Both the position numbers and the translations under genes were made by a program. This document shows positions 8,054 through 14,656 of a stretch of 34,004 nucleotides of DNA, piece by piece. Source of the DNA: Candidatus Berkelbacteria bacterium (GTDB lineage: Bacteria; Patescibacteriota; UBA1384; 2-12-FULL-50-11); contig JAUSEP010000037.1 in assembly GCA_030650195.1 (NCBI GenBank), positions 1-34,004 of the forward strand, written 5' to 3'. The notes under the pieces were generated by a model. It was given only the letters and a program-made list of their open reading frames with translations, did not search any database and was not told the DNA's origin. Every line of letters starts with the position of its first letter. Position 1 is the first letter of the stretch.

Positions 8054-8491
8054 ATGACAGGTATCATCTACGGTTGTCTCCTTATTGTCTCCGGTACGAT
8101 TGCACTAGCAATAGTCGCCTACCGTGAGGGCAAAAAGGGAGATCAGGAGGTAGGCTGGCCCATGCCCATAAGTATAGCACTTATCGTTGTCGGATCTGTG
8201 ATTTTATGGGCAGCCACTGACAGTATATATTCCAATCCCGACATCCCAATCGGGATGAAACTCACGGTTGCCGCTAGGTACGTGAGCGTCAATGGCGAAG
8301 AAAAGGTGGTCTTGCAGTGGCAGGAGGGCAAAGAAAAGCCCGACAACGAGTCGGTAGTCAGCACAAAGAAGCTGAAAACGGAAAACGACAGCGAGGTGCT
8401 GACAGTTGGCGAGACGATCGTTAAGCTCGACAATGGCAAGACCATTGTCCTGACAGCAGAGCAAACAAAGGCCGACCGGGCATTCCACTAA
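8054..8491 (+). CDS. Small membrane protein, unknown function
   Basis: Not recognised. The ORF track begins at 7919, but that start lies upstream of the promoter; AAGGAG before the ATG at 8054 sets the start and gives 145 aa. Two hydrophobic helices are visible: IIYGCLLIVSGTIALAIVAY (about 3-22) and ISIALIVVGSVILWAA (about 38-53). The remaining 90 residues are polar and charged (KLKTENDSEVLTVGETIVKL, NGKTIVLTAEQ) and look like a soluble beta-rich or extended domain. The gene has its own promoter and a strong terminator, and it sits between the two SOS genes without carrying a LexA box itself. Confidence 0.7.
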   Translation: MTGIIYGCLLIVSGTIALAIVAYREGKKGDQEVGWPMPISIALIVVGSVILWAATDSIYSNPDIPIGMKLTVAARYVSVNGEEKVVLQWQEGKEKPDNESVVSTKKLKTENDSEVLTVGETIVKLDNGKTIVLTAEQTKADRAFH

Positions 8492-8515
8492 TGTCTTACA
8501 GTCGTTCCACAACAA

Positions 8516-8546
8516 CCCCGTGGCAATTCGCCGCGGGGAGTTTTTT
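8516..8546 (+). terminator. Strong rho-independent terminator
   Basis: CCCCGTGGC pairs with GCCGCGGGG (nine pairs, one G-U) around a 5-base loop, followed by AG and six T. Confidence 0.9.
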
Positions 8547-8594
8547 ATCCGCTATCCACCAGTATCCACAAAATTCTCGTCCCACCCCAAGAGA

Positions 8595-8632
8595 ATTACT
8601 AATCTATTTTCGTTCGGAAATAGATTAGTAAT
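8595..8632. repeat. Perfect 15-bp AT-rich inverted repeat
   Basis: ATTACTAATCTATTT and its exact complement flank the 8-base centre TCGTTCGG. It stands alone between the terminator of the upstream gene and the lexA promoter. It has no flanking T-run longer than four on either strand. It may be an operator, a transcribed hairpin or a remnant of a mobile repeat. Confidence 0.75.
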
Positions 8633-8734
8633 ATAAGTATTAAGTTTTGCCAGTTCGGCGTCGCCGATTCGGCACTTGACCCTCCTTCGCTAAAGCTCCG
8701 GCGGGGTCTGTGGCCTGCGTTGTAAACACAGGCC

Positions 8735-8764
8735 TTGACACGTTCGGTATTTGTTCGCTATCTT
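8735..8764 (+). promoter_or_regulatory. lexA promoter with LexA-box candidate
   Basis: TTGACA, an 18-base spacer and TATCTT. The spacer contains GTTC-GGTATTT-GTTC at 8742-8756, matching the dinB promoter element in sequence, spacing and position. The design fits negative autoregulation of lexA. A small hairpin (GGCCTG/CAGGCC, 8712-8734) abuts the -35 box. Confidence 0.8.
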
Positions 8765-8770
8765 TATATA

Positions 8771-9006
8771 GTACTGTCCTGGGGCAAAGATTTGGGCTTT
8801 CGGACGTGTCGGAGCCAACCGTCAACTTGGTTCCCCGCACATTCTAAATGTCGCTCATTGGTTAAGAATTGTGCTCATGTGGGCGTCTCACAGGCCGTTT
8901 TGCTTGGTTCGCCTACTGGCGAAAAACGGCTGAGAGTCGAATAGCGATTGCCGCTGGAGCAACCGACTATGTACCGCGAGAGAATAATTCTTAGACAAGG
9001 AGGATC
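8771..9006 (+). promoter_or_regulatory. Long structured 5' leader of lexA
   Basis: About 236 bases separate the predicted transcription start from the lexA ATG, with no credible ORF. Visible hairpins are GGAGCCAA/TTGGTTCC (8 bp, one G-U) and a larger one with CTCA/TGAG, GCCGTTT/AAACGGC and TTCGCC/GGCGAA arms around a 4-base loop. AAGGAGG lies at the end, before the ATG. Most other core genes here are leaderless, so this leader stands out. I recognise no known RNA family. Confidence 0.5.
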
Positions 9007-9606
9007 ATGCTCACCCCAAAACAAAAACAAATTTTAGAGTTTATAGATAAGTACCTAGAGGTAAACGGGTACGCTCCAAGCTATAGGGAGATAGCCGACC
9101 ACTTCGGTTTTTCGTCGGTAGCAACTGTTGCCGAACATGTAGATAATTTAAAAATTAAAGGATATCTCGCTAGCGGAGAAACTGGATATCGTTCGCTTAA
9201 GCCAATCGAAGTTGATGAGTCTAGCGCTTTCATGGGTTTCAATATCCCACTCTTCGGTGCTATCCAAGCCGGTAAACCAATCGAAGCTATCAAAACCAGC
9301 GAGTCTCTTGAGATACCACGAGACATGATGTCAAAGAATGTCTTTGCCTTAAAAGTAAAAGGGGATTCGATGATAGATGACGGTATCTTAGACGGTGACT
9401 ACGTTGTTATAGAACCGTGCAACTATCCAAAGAATGGAGATATCGTCGTAGCCTTAATAGATAAAGATAACGTTACTTTAAAGCGTTTTTATCGCGAGAA
9501 AGACCATATCCGTCTCCAACCTGCTAACAAAAAATACCAACCGATAAGAGTTAAGAAAGTTACAATTCAAGGCAAGGTTAAGGGAGTTATTAGAAAGTTT
9601 AGCTAA
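9007..9606 (+). CDS. lexA: LexA repressor
   Basis: LexA represses DNA-damage genes and cleaves itself when RecA is activated. The 199-aa protein has the N-terminal winged helix (KQKQILEFIDKYLEVNGYAPSYREIADHFGF, SVATVAEHVDNLKIKGYL) and a C-terminal S24 peptidase domain with the Ala88-Gly89 cleavage site in IQAGKPIEA, the catalytic Ser121 in KGDSMIDDG and Lys159 in NVTLKRF. All residues needed for self-cleavage are therefore present. The ATG is preceded by AAGGAGG. The DNA recognition helix is the part to compare with Gram-positive and alphaproteobacterial LexA, because the putative boxes in this window are GTTC direct repeats with a 7-base gap. Confidence 0.96.
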   Translation: MLTPKQKQILEFIDKYLEVNGYAPSYREIADHFGFSSVATVAEHVDNLKIKGYLASGETGYRSLKPIEVDESSAFMGFNIPLFGAIQAGKPIEAIKTSESLEIPRDMMSKNVFALKVKGDSMIDDGILDGDYVVIEPCNYPKNGDIVVALIDKDNVTLKRFYREKDHIRLQPANKKYQPIRVKKVTIQGKVKGVIRKFS

Positions 9607-9613
9607 AGGAAGG

Positions 9614-9709
9614 GGAGGGCTTGCAAGGCCCTCCGGTCGGCGAATGAGCCAGAGAGTACTGGGATTGGGTTTTCACACCCGCATTGTCGTTGGCTGGATT
9701 ACGCCCAGT
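9614..9709 (+). other. Structured region downstream of lexA
   Basis: GGAGGGC/GCCCTCC forms a 7-bp hairpin just after the lexA stop but lacks a T-run. Further on ACTGGG (9658) can pair with CCCAGT (9704), enclosing GGGT/ACCC. No ORF is credible in 9607-9789. It may be a folded 3' UTR or a small RNA; no family recognised. Confidence 0.4.
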
Positions 9710-9753
9710 TGGATAATCTTAGCACAGTTTGAGCACTCATCTACACTAAAAAC

Positions 9754-9783
9754 TTGTAACTCTTAACTTGTTGGTGGTATATG
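9754..9783 (+). promoter_or_regulatory. Promoter of the AbrB-like gene (leaderless)
   Basis: TTGTAA, an 18-base spacer and TGG-TATATG. The -10 box ends six bases before the ATG at 9790 and contains the ATG at 9781, which argues against the upstream start. Confidence 0.6.
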
Positions 9784-9789
9784 TCATTT

Positions 9790-10041
9790 ATGCGTGTCCA
9801 CAGTTCCCGAAAATTATTTTTGTTTGGACGGTACTCGTTAGCACTGCTCTTACCTAAGAAGTGGCTATCAGAGCTCGGAGTCAAAAGAGGGGAGTTAGTT
9901 TCGATGGAGTATGATCGTCGACGGAAACGAATTGTGTTGCGTTTCACTACGGCGCCCGAAGTACTTAGGTCGGATAGCGACAGACCACCCATATCTTCCA
10001 ATCAAGACGGCTTAGAACCAATCCCACAAATCCAAAACTAG
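9790..10041 (+). CDS. AbrB/MazE/SpoVT-like DNA-binding protein
   Basis: An 83-aa protein whose N-terminal half fits the swapped-hairpin SpoVT-AbrB fold: RKLFLFGRYSLALLLPKKWLSELGVKRGELVSMEYDRRRKRIVLRF. The pattern of a short strand, S-x-x-(L/V)-x-(L/I)-P-K, a helix and then G-x-x-V-x-(L/M) is characteristic. Such proteins are transition regulators or antitoxins, but no toxin gene is adjacent. The C-terminal 35 residues are Pro/Ser/Asp-rich and probably disordered. I chose the ATG at 9790 because the one at 9781 lies inside the -10 box. The next gene follows after 16 bases with its own -10. Confidence 0.7.
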   Translation: MRVHSSRKLFLFGRYSLALLLPKKWLSELGVKRGELVSMEYDRRRKRIVLRFTTAPEVLRSDSDRPPISSNQDGLEPIPQIQN

Positions 10042-10042
10042 G

Positions 10043-10051
10043 TGCTACTAT
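10043..10051 (+). promoter_or_regulatory. Extended -10 promoter (leaderless) of the LytR_C gene
   Basis: TGCTACTAT ends six bases before the ATG at 10058, so transcription should begin on the start codon. Confidence 0.6.
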
Positions 10052-10057
10052 AAGACT

Positions 10058-10615
10058 ATGGCACGAGATCTTGATTTTAGAGTCAGGCGCTCTGTGGTGA
10101 AGCCACTTGTTCAATCTGCTCCTATTAAGGTAGCTCCACCTAATCCTAAAAAGACTGGTTCCAACACCTTACTTTGGACAGTCCTTGTTTTATTGCTCGT
10201 TGCCGCAGGAGTTGGCATATGGCAGTTTAGCGTATCCACTGCTCCGTCAGTTTCATCTGTAAAAACTCCCGTTACTACTAAAGAGTCCTTACCCCCTGCA
10301 ACCACTACCCCCACTAAAGTAGATAGCAGTATTCTGTCGCCCCAAAGCTCTTCACCTTTAGTTCAAATTTACGACTCTGGAGCTGGATCTACGGCCGTTG
10401 ATAGCTTGGTAGATAAACTCAAAGCTCTTGGTTATAAGGTAGATAATTTAGATAAATCTCAATTCAACTACGATCGAACATATATCCGTTATAGAGCTGG
10501 AATGCAATCTGAAGCAGAAAAAATCCAGTCTACTATGCCAGAGCGGTTAGTTAGCTTGAAGGAGGTGGTATCTGCTGGCTTGTTTGACATCCTAATACTC
10601 TACGGCGTCAAGTAG
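10058..10615 (+). CDS. Single-pass membrane protein with LytR C-terminal-like domain
   Basis: A 185-aa protein with a basic cytoplasmic N-terminus (residues 1-35), one transmembrane helix (NTLLWTVLVLLLVAAGVGIW, about 36-55), a Thr/Ser/Pro-rich linker (about 60-100) and a small extracellular domain (about 101-185) starting VQIYDSGAGSTAVDSLVDKLKALGYKVDNL. That last part fits the LytR_C (LytR/CpsA/Psr C-terminal) domain, where a VxVLNGSGxxGxAxxxAxxLxxxGxxV pattern is typical; the first part of the motif diverges here. There is no LCP catalytic domain. The domain is thought to act at the cell wall, but its exact role is unknown. Confidence 0.75.
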   Translation: MARDLDFRVRRSVVKPLVQSAPIKVAPPNPKKTGSNTLLWTVLVLLLVAAGVGIWQFSVSTAPSVSSVKTPVTTKESLPPATTTPTKVDSSILSPQSSSPLVQIYDSGAGSTAVDSLVDKLKALGYKVDNLDKSQFNYDRTYIRYRAGMQSEAEKIQSTMPERLVSLKEVVSAGLFDILILYGVK

Positions 10616-10625
10616 TTTCAAAACC

Positions 10626-10634
10626 TGATATGCT
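10626..10634 (+). promoter_or_regulatory. Extended -10 promoter of the NYN gene
   Basis: TGATATGCT, the same nine bases as in the HIT-gene promoter. It leaves a short leader of about 20 bases with GAAAGGAA before the ATG at 10661. Confidence 0.55.
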
Positions 10635-10660
10635 AATTTATAGAAAGGAACTTTTTTAAA

Positions 10661-11161
10661 ATGATTAATTATGATAACCAACGGGTTGGTGTTTTCGTTG
10701 ATGTACAGAATTTGTATTACTCGGCTCGGGCAATGTATGAAAGTTACGTAAATTTCGGAAAAATTGTTGAAACTGCAATAGCCAAACGCCAGCCGATCCG
10801 CATTATTGCTTATGTTATTAAATCTGACGCCCCGAAAGAACAGGGATTCTTTGATGCTTTAGCTAATTTCGGAATTGAACTTAATTCAAAAGATATTCAG
10901 ATTTTCGCCGGTGGGGCCAAGAAAGGGGACTGGGATGTTGGAATTGCGGTTGATGCTATAAAAATTGCGGACAGACTAGATGTGGTTGTCTTAGTTACTG
11001 GGGATGGCGACTTTACTCCTTTGGTTTCTTATCTTAAAGAAAACAAAGGTTGTCGTGTTGAAGGCATGTCGTTTGGTCGCAGTACTTCCGCAAAACTTAT
11101 TGAGTGTTTAGATAAATTTACAGACTTGGACGCTGAACCAAAACAGTACTTAATCCGTTAA
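10661..11161 (+). CDS. NYN-domain (LabA/DUF88-type) putative nuclease
   Basis: A 166-aa single-domain NYN protein, a PIN-like fold of predicted metal-dependent RNases. The conserved acidic residues are visible: Asp in VGVFVDVQNLYYSA (about residue 14), Asp in GDWDVGIAVDAIKIAD, and Asp pairs in VVLVTGDGDFTPLVSYL. The DGDF motif and the ARxxxxESYVNFGKI region match LabA-like/NYN proteins. Its RNA substrate is not known. It is followed after four bases by the ABC ATPase gene, so the two may be cotranscribed. A second, more divergent NYN gene is found at 18312. Confidence 0.88.
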   Translation: MINYDNQRVGVFVDVQNLYYSARAMYESYVNFGKIVETAIAKRQPIRIIAYVIKSDAPKEQGFFDALANFGIELNSKDIQIFAGGAKKGDWDVGIAVDAIKIADRLDVVVLVTGDGDFTPLVSYLKENKGCRVEGMSFGRSTSAKLIECLDKFTDLDAEPKQYLIR

Positions 11162-11165
11162 AATA

Positions 11166-11882
11166 ATGCTTAAGGTTCAAGACCTTGTTGCTAAATCTAC
11201 CAGAGAGCGTCTTGAAGGCCTTAGCTTCAAGGTTGAGCCAGGTGAGGTTTTGGCGATTCTTGGATCTGGTGATTGTGGGAAACATTTGCTTGGACAAGTA
11301 ATAGCCGGGACTCACAAACCGCTTCATGGAGAGATTTCTATCAACCGCTACCGTCTTGGTACTGGTAGCGACAAAGCTCGAATCCAGCTCGGTTATCTAC
11401 CCAATCCTGCGCCAAATGAAGATTTTCTTACGGGCTACGAACTACTAGACCTTATTGGCTCAATTTACCATCTAGCACCAACTGCCCGAGCCGAAAGAAT
11501 CCAATTTTTGATTGACTTACTTGAGATCGGGCCATCGGTGTATTCAGTATTAGAGACAGCCTCAGCAGACGTTCGTCAAAAAGTTGCTCTTGCCTGTGCA
11601 GTTATCCACAGCCCTAAGCTCGTTATCTTAGACGAACCAACTCAAATGCTTGACTTCAATGGACCGAGAATAGTAGGGGAGCTAGTCCGATCACTTACCG
11701 AATCCAGCAGCTCTGTAGTACTAATCACCGATAATCTCGAATTTGCCCAAGATCTAGCTGATCATTTCTTAGTGCTGGCCAACGGACAAAAGCTCATCGA
11801 AGGGACAATGGCCCAGCTACTAAACCAGTCGCATCCGCATACACGAACCTTACGTGGCGTCTTGGAAGCCGTTGGGCGCTAA
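11166..11882 (+). CDS. Degenerate ABC transporter ATP-binding protein
   Basis: The 238-aa protein has the overall ABC ATPase layout but with several key residues altered. The Walker A reads GSGDCGKH, with His in place of the Ser/Thr that binds Mg. The Q-loop reads GYLPNP instead of the usual PQ. The signature LSGGQ is replaced by ASADVRQ, and the H-loop His position appears to be Asp (LITDNLE). Walker B is intact (KLVILDEPT). The next gene encodes a polytopic membrane protein three bases downstream, so the pair forms an ABC-2-like complex. It may bind nucleotide without normal hydrolysis, or pair asymmetrically with another subunit. Substrate unknown. Confidence 0.85.
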   Translation: MLKVQDLVAKSTRERLEGLSFKVEPGEVLAILGSGDCGKHLLGQVIAGTHKPLHGEISINRYRLGTGSDKARIQLGYLPNPAPNEDFLTGYELLDLIGSIYHLAPTARAERIQFLIDLLEIGPSVYSVLETASADVRQKVALACAVIHSPKLVILDEPTQMLDFNGPRIVGELVRSLTESSSSVVLITDNLEFAQDLADHFLVLANGQKLIEGTMAQLLNQSHPHTRTLRGVLEAVGR

Positions 11883-11884
11883 AG

Positions 11885-13174
11885 ATGCAAACTAGCAGCC
11901 ACCACTGGCAAGCTTGGCTTAAACCTGCTTTCTCTCGCTTGAATACAGCAGATTGGCTAACATTGTTTCTTTTAGTTATTTTTGGATGGTTAGCCTCCCA
12001 GGTAGTGAGTGTGATTAACCCCGAATCTACTGTTGTGGCTAAATTTTTCCCACTTTTTCTTTCTGGGGCTGTGGTAGCTGGATATTGTTACCGCCTATCT
12101 CCAAAACAAGACCAAGTCTCTTTGGTCGCCCCCTCGACAGCTTGGTTAACAATTACCAAAGCAACTGGGTTAACGGTTCTGTTGATCGGTCTACCGCTTG
12201 TAGTGCTAATGTCTGCTCAAAGTACTTCTAACGGTTTGGCTTGGTTGAGGGTCTTAAGTACCTTACTTATGGTACTAAGCTTAACTACTATCGGGACACT
12301 TGGTAGTCAGCTACTTAAACGGTGGGGAATACCGCTCTTGCTTGTTGCCCTTTGGTGGTTGCTGTTTGGTAGTAATCATATTGTCGAAAATTTAGTTCAG
12401 GCGATGTTGTTAAATAATCTTGGGACCCAGTTAATTGTCTTAATGGTTGCGGTTGGTTTGGTTGGAGTAACGGCTTCGTTAGTAGAGCTCACCAAGCCGT
12501 GGCAACGCCAAATTGAACAATTTAATTTCACAAAAACTTGGTCTTTTGTTAGACCGATGCCTAGTTTTACTGGAATGGGAAGTTTGTTAATTGTTAGTTT
12601 ACTGCGAGTTATTAGGGACAAGGTTTTTCTAATCTACCTAGGAAGTTTTACGGCCCTACTACTGTCACGTATCTTAATGAGCGACTGGCCCGTTAATTGG
12701 TTAGTAATTATAGGAGTTGGCTTAGCTGGTTTATCAGTACTAGTTGTCTCTCGTTTAGTTAAATTCTCTAATTCGTTTTCACTACAATACGCCCATCTCC
12801 CGATAGGCCCCGGGCAGATAGAATTCGTTGGTTTTTTTGCCGGACTAATTCTAATTGCTGCTATAAGCTGGATAATACTTTGGGGGTTGTTTGGTGTCAC
12901 GGCCGAGATAATGGTTCGACTACTCTTAGCAATATTGAGCAGCTATGGAGCTGGATTTTTAGTAAGTCTATCTGCAAAAAAAGTTGAACACAGTGGGTTT
13001 TTTGATAGTACTTGGCACCTAGTAGGTCAGATGCTTTTATTTACTCTTGTTTTTATCTGCTCTCTTCAGTTACCTCTATCTGGAGCATCATTTTCGTTAC
13101 TGGCGACAATGCTTTTAGTTATAGTTACTACCTGCTACCAGGTGACACGCACTTGGGTTACAATCAAATCATGA
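11885..13174 (+). CDS. Polytopic membrane protein, probable ABC-2-type permease
   Basis: A 429-aa very hydrophobic protein with about 11-12 predicted transmembrane helices, for example WLTLFLLVIFGWLASQVVSV, WGIPLLLVALWWLLFG, LVIIGVGLAGLSVLVVSRLV and ASFSLLATMLLVIVTTCY. No sequence motif defines a substrate. Its position immediately after an ABC ATPase gene points to the membrane partner of an exporter-like system. The ATG at 11885 is three bases after the ATPase stop, without a strong Shine-Dalgarno site, consistent with coupling. The stop overlaps the next small gene as ATGA. Confidence 0.75.
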   Translation: MQTSSHHWQAWLKPAFSRLNTADWLTLFLLVIFGWLASQVVSVINPESTVVAKFFPLFLSGAVVAGYCYRLSPKQDQVSLVAPSTAWLTITKATGLTVLLIGLPLVVLMSAQSTSNGLAWLRVLSTLLMVLSLTTIGTLGSQLLKRWGIPLLLVALWWLLFGSNHIVENLVQAMLLNNLGTQLIVLMVAVGLVGVTASLVELTKPWQRQIEQFNFTKTWSFVRPMPSFTGMGSLLIVSLLRVIRDKVFLIYLGSFTALLLSRILMSDWPVNWLVIIGVGLAGLSVLVVSRLVKFSNSFSLQYAHLPIGPGQIEFVGFFAGLILIAAISWIILWGLFGVTAEIMVRLLLAILSSYGAGFLVSLSAKKVEHSGFFDSTWHLVGQMLLFTLVFICSLQLPLSGASFSLLATMLLVIVTTCYQVTRTWVTIKS

Positions 13175-13251
13175 TAAAGGTAGTTATTTGGATAATGATC
13201 GTTTTCTTGATTTTGGGCTCGGTCGTTTTTGGCATCGGGTTAACTCGTTAA
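13171..13251 (+). CDS. 26-aa single-helix membrane peptide
   Basis: Too short for the ORF track as its own entry. It starts with an ATG that overlaps the permease stop (ATGA), and reads as one transmembrane helix with a Lys near the N-terminus and a C-terminal Arg: MIKVVIWIMIVFLILG followed by SVVFGIGLTR. The ORF-track line 13012..13251 is an extension of this frame backwards into the permease gene. The tight coupling and the hydrophobic product suggest a small subunit of the transporter or a stabilising peptide. Function unknown; the gene ends seven bases before cca. Confidence 0.6.
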   Translation: MIKVVIWIMIVFLILGSVVFGIGLTR

Positions 13252-13258
13252 AGCGACT

Positions 13259-14614
13259 ATGCCAATAAGTGTACCGGCTTGGTTAGAATCACTCTCTAAA
13301 GATTTTTCTGGTTCCGGACATCAGCTTCATTTAGTTGGAGGAGCAGTTCGTGATGAATTATTAGGAAAAGTTGTGGGGGAGTGGGACCTGGCTAGCGACG
13401 CTAAGCCGTCGGAAGTAGAACAAATCTTACGCAAGAGAACTAAGAAAATCGGGCTGATCGGAAAACATTTCGGCACTGTTACCGCCGACCTGGAGGGCCG
13501 TCAGGTCGAGATCACGACTTTCCGTGGCGAAAGCTATGAAGAGTCTAGCCGAAAGCCAACGGTCAAATTTGGTAAATCGATCGACGAAGATCTTTCTAGG
13601 CGAGATTTCACGATAAATGCCATCGCATATGACCTAACTCATCCTCGGTTGCTCGATCCTCACCACGGTCAAATTGACTTAGAAAAAAGAGTTATTAGAG
13701 CCGTTGGTGATCCCGAGAGTCGTTTTAGAGAAGACCCGCTCCGGATGCTACGTGCGATACGCTTTGCTGTAACGCTTGATTTTGAGATTGAGCGAAAAAC
13801 CTTTGAGGCAATATCTCTCGAGAGGGAACATTTTGCAATTCTTTCCGCTGAACGGATATCCCAAGAAATGGATAAGATTTTACTTACCAGTAAACCAAGC
13901 AGGGGAATAGATCTATTAGTTGAGAGTGGTTTGATTAACTACATCTTGCCGGAGTTGATACCTTGTATTGATCTGGAGTTCGACCCAAGTGAACATAAAG
14001 ATATTTATGGCCATATTCTACAAGTGCTCGATCAAACACCGGCCAAACTAGAGTTGCGCTGGTGTGCTCTTCTGCACGACATTGCTAAACCCTTAACTCG
14101 CCAAAAAATTGGTGGTGAATACCACTTTTTGGGCCACGAAGTTGTAGGATCACGGCTTACTAAGGATATTTTACGACGCCTAAAGTACACAGGCGAATTC
14201 GTGGATTACCTCTCTAAGCTTGTCTATTTACACCAACGTATTCCTAATAACGACGGGCTTTGGACTGACGGAGCGGTTCGACGCTTTGTGCGCGATGCCG
14301 GAGATACGCTTGATGACTTATTTGTATTTGCTACATCCGACTCCACGGGAGCAAATGAACGAAAACTCGAAAAGTATAAAAAGATGCGATCTGAGCTAAG
14401 AGAGCGGATTGTTGAATTAGAAAAACAAGCTGAAATTGCTAAGATTCATAGCCCCCTTGACGGAGAAGAGTTGATGGCAATGTTCCACCGTCCAGCTGGA
14501 CCGTGGATAAAAACCATTAAAGAGCATCTATTACAACTCGTACTTGACGGTAAACTCGACCAAGAAGATAAAAAAAACGCCGAGCAGATTGCCAAACAGC
14601 TAGCTAAGTCTTAG
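13259..14614 (+). CDS. cca: CCA-adding tRNA nucleotidyltransferase (class II) with HD domain
   Basis: This enzyme builds or repairs the 3' CCA end of tRNAs. The head domain has LVGGAVRDELLG, followed by GEWDLASDAKP, the metal-binding DxD motif in which the first Asp is Glu here. RRDFTINAIAYD (about residue 120) and the nucleotide-selecting REDPLRMLRAIRFA (about 160) follow. Residues 250-370 hold an HD domain (LRWCALLHDIAKP, FLGHEVVGSRLTKDILRRL). The C-terminus is a helical, Lys-rich tail. At 451 aa it fits HD-containing CCA enzymes; poly(A) polymerase or an A- or CC-adding enzyme cannot be excluded from sequence alone. It is probably cotranscribed with the ABC genes. Confidence 0.9.
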   Translation: MPISVPAWLESLSKDFSGSGHQLHLVGGAVRDELLGKVVGEWDLASDAKPSEVEQILRKRTKKIGLIGKHFGTVTADLEGRQVEITTFRGESYEESSRKPTVKFGKSIDEDLSRRDFTINAIAYDLTHPRLLDPHHGQIDLEKRVIRAVGDPESRFREDPLRMLRAIRFAVTLDFEIERKTFEAISLEREHFAILSAERISQEMDKILLTSKPSRGIDLLVESGLINYILPELIPCIDLEFDPSEHKDIYGHILQVLDQTPAKLELRWCALLHDIAKPLTRQKIGGEYHFLGHEVVGSRLTKDILRRLKYTGEFVDYLSKLVYLHQRIPNNDGLWTDGAVRRFVRDAGDTLDDLFVFATSDSTGANERKLEKYKKMRSELRERIVELEKQAEIAKIHSPLDGEELMAMFHRPAGPWIKTIKEHLLQLVLDGKLDQEDKKNAEQIAKQLAKS

Positions 14615-14621
14615 TAGGTGC

Positions 14622-14650
14622 TTGGCGCGAATTGTATTGTCTGATAGCGT
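14622..14650 (+). promoter_or_regulatory. Promoter of the DUF3048 gene (leaderless)
   Basis: TTGGCG, a 17-base spacer and TAGCGT with TGA upstream (extended -10). The -10 box ends exactly six bases before the ATG at 14657. Confidence 0.6.
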
Positions 14651-14656
14651 GGAGCT

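Noticed and set aside
8640-8944. ORFs 8640-8840 (-) and 8735-8944 (+)
   Set aside because: They overlap the lexA promoter and leader; one begins inside the -35 box. No ribosome binding site and no recognisable protein.
9607-9789. tRNA gene downstream of lexA
   Set aside because: The folded segment lacks a T-loop (GTTCGAnTC) and an acceptor stem of seven pairs. I see no tRNA gene in the window.
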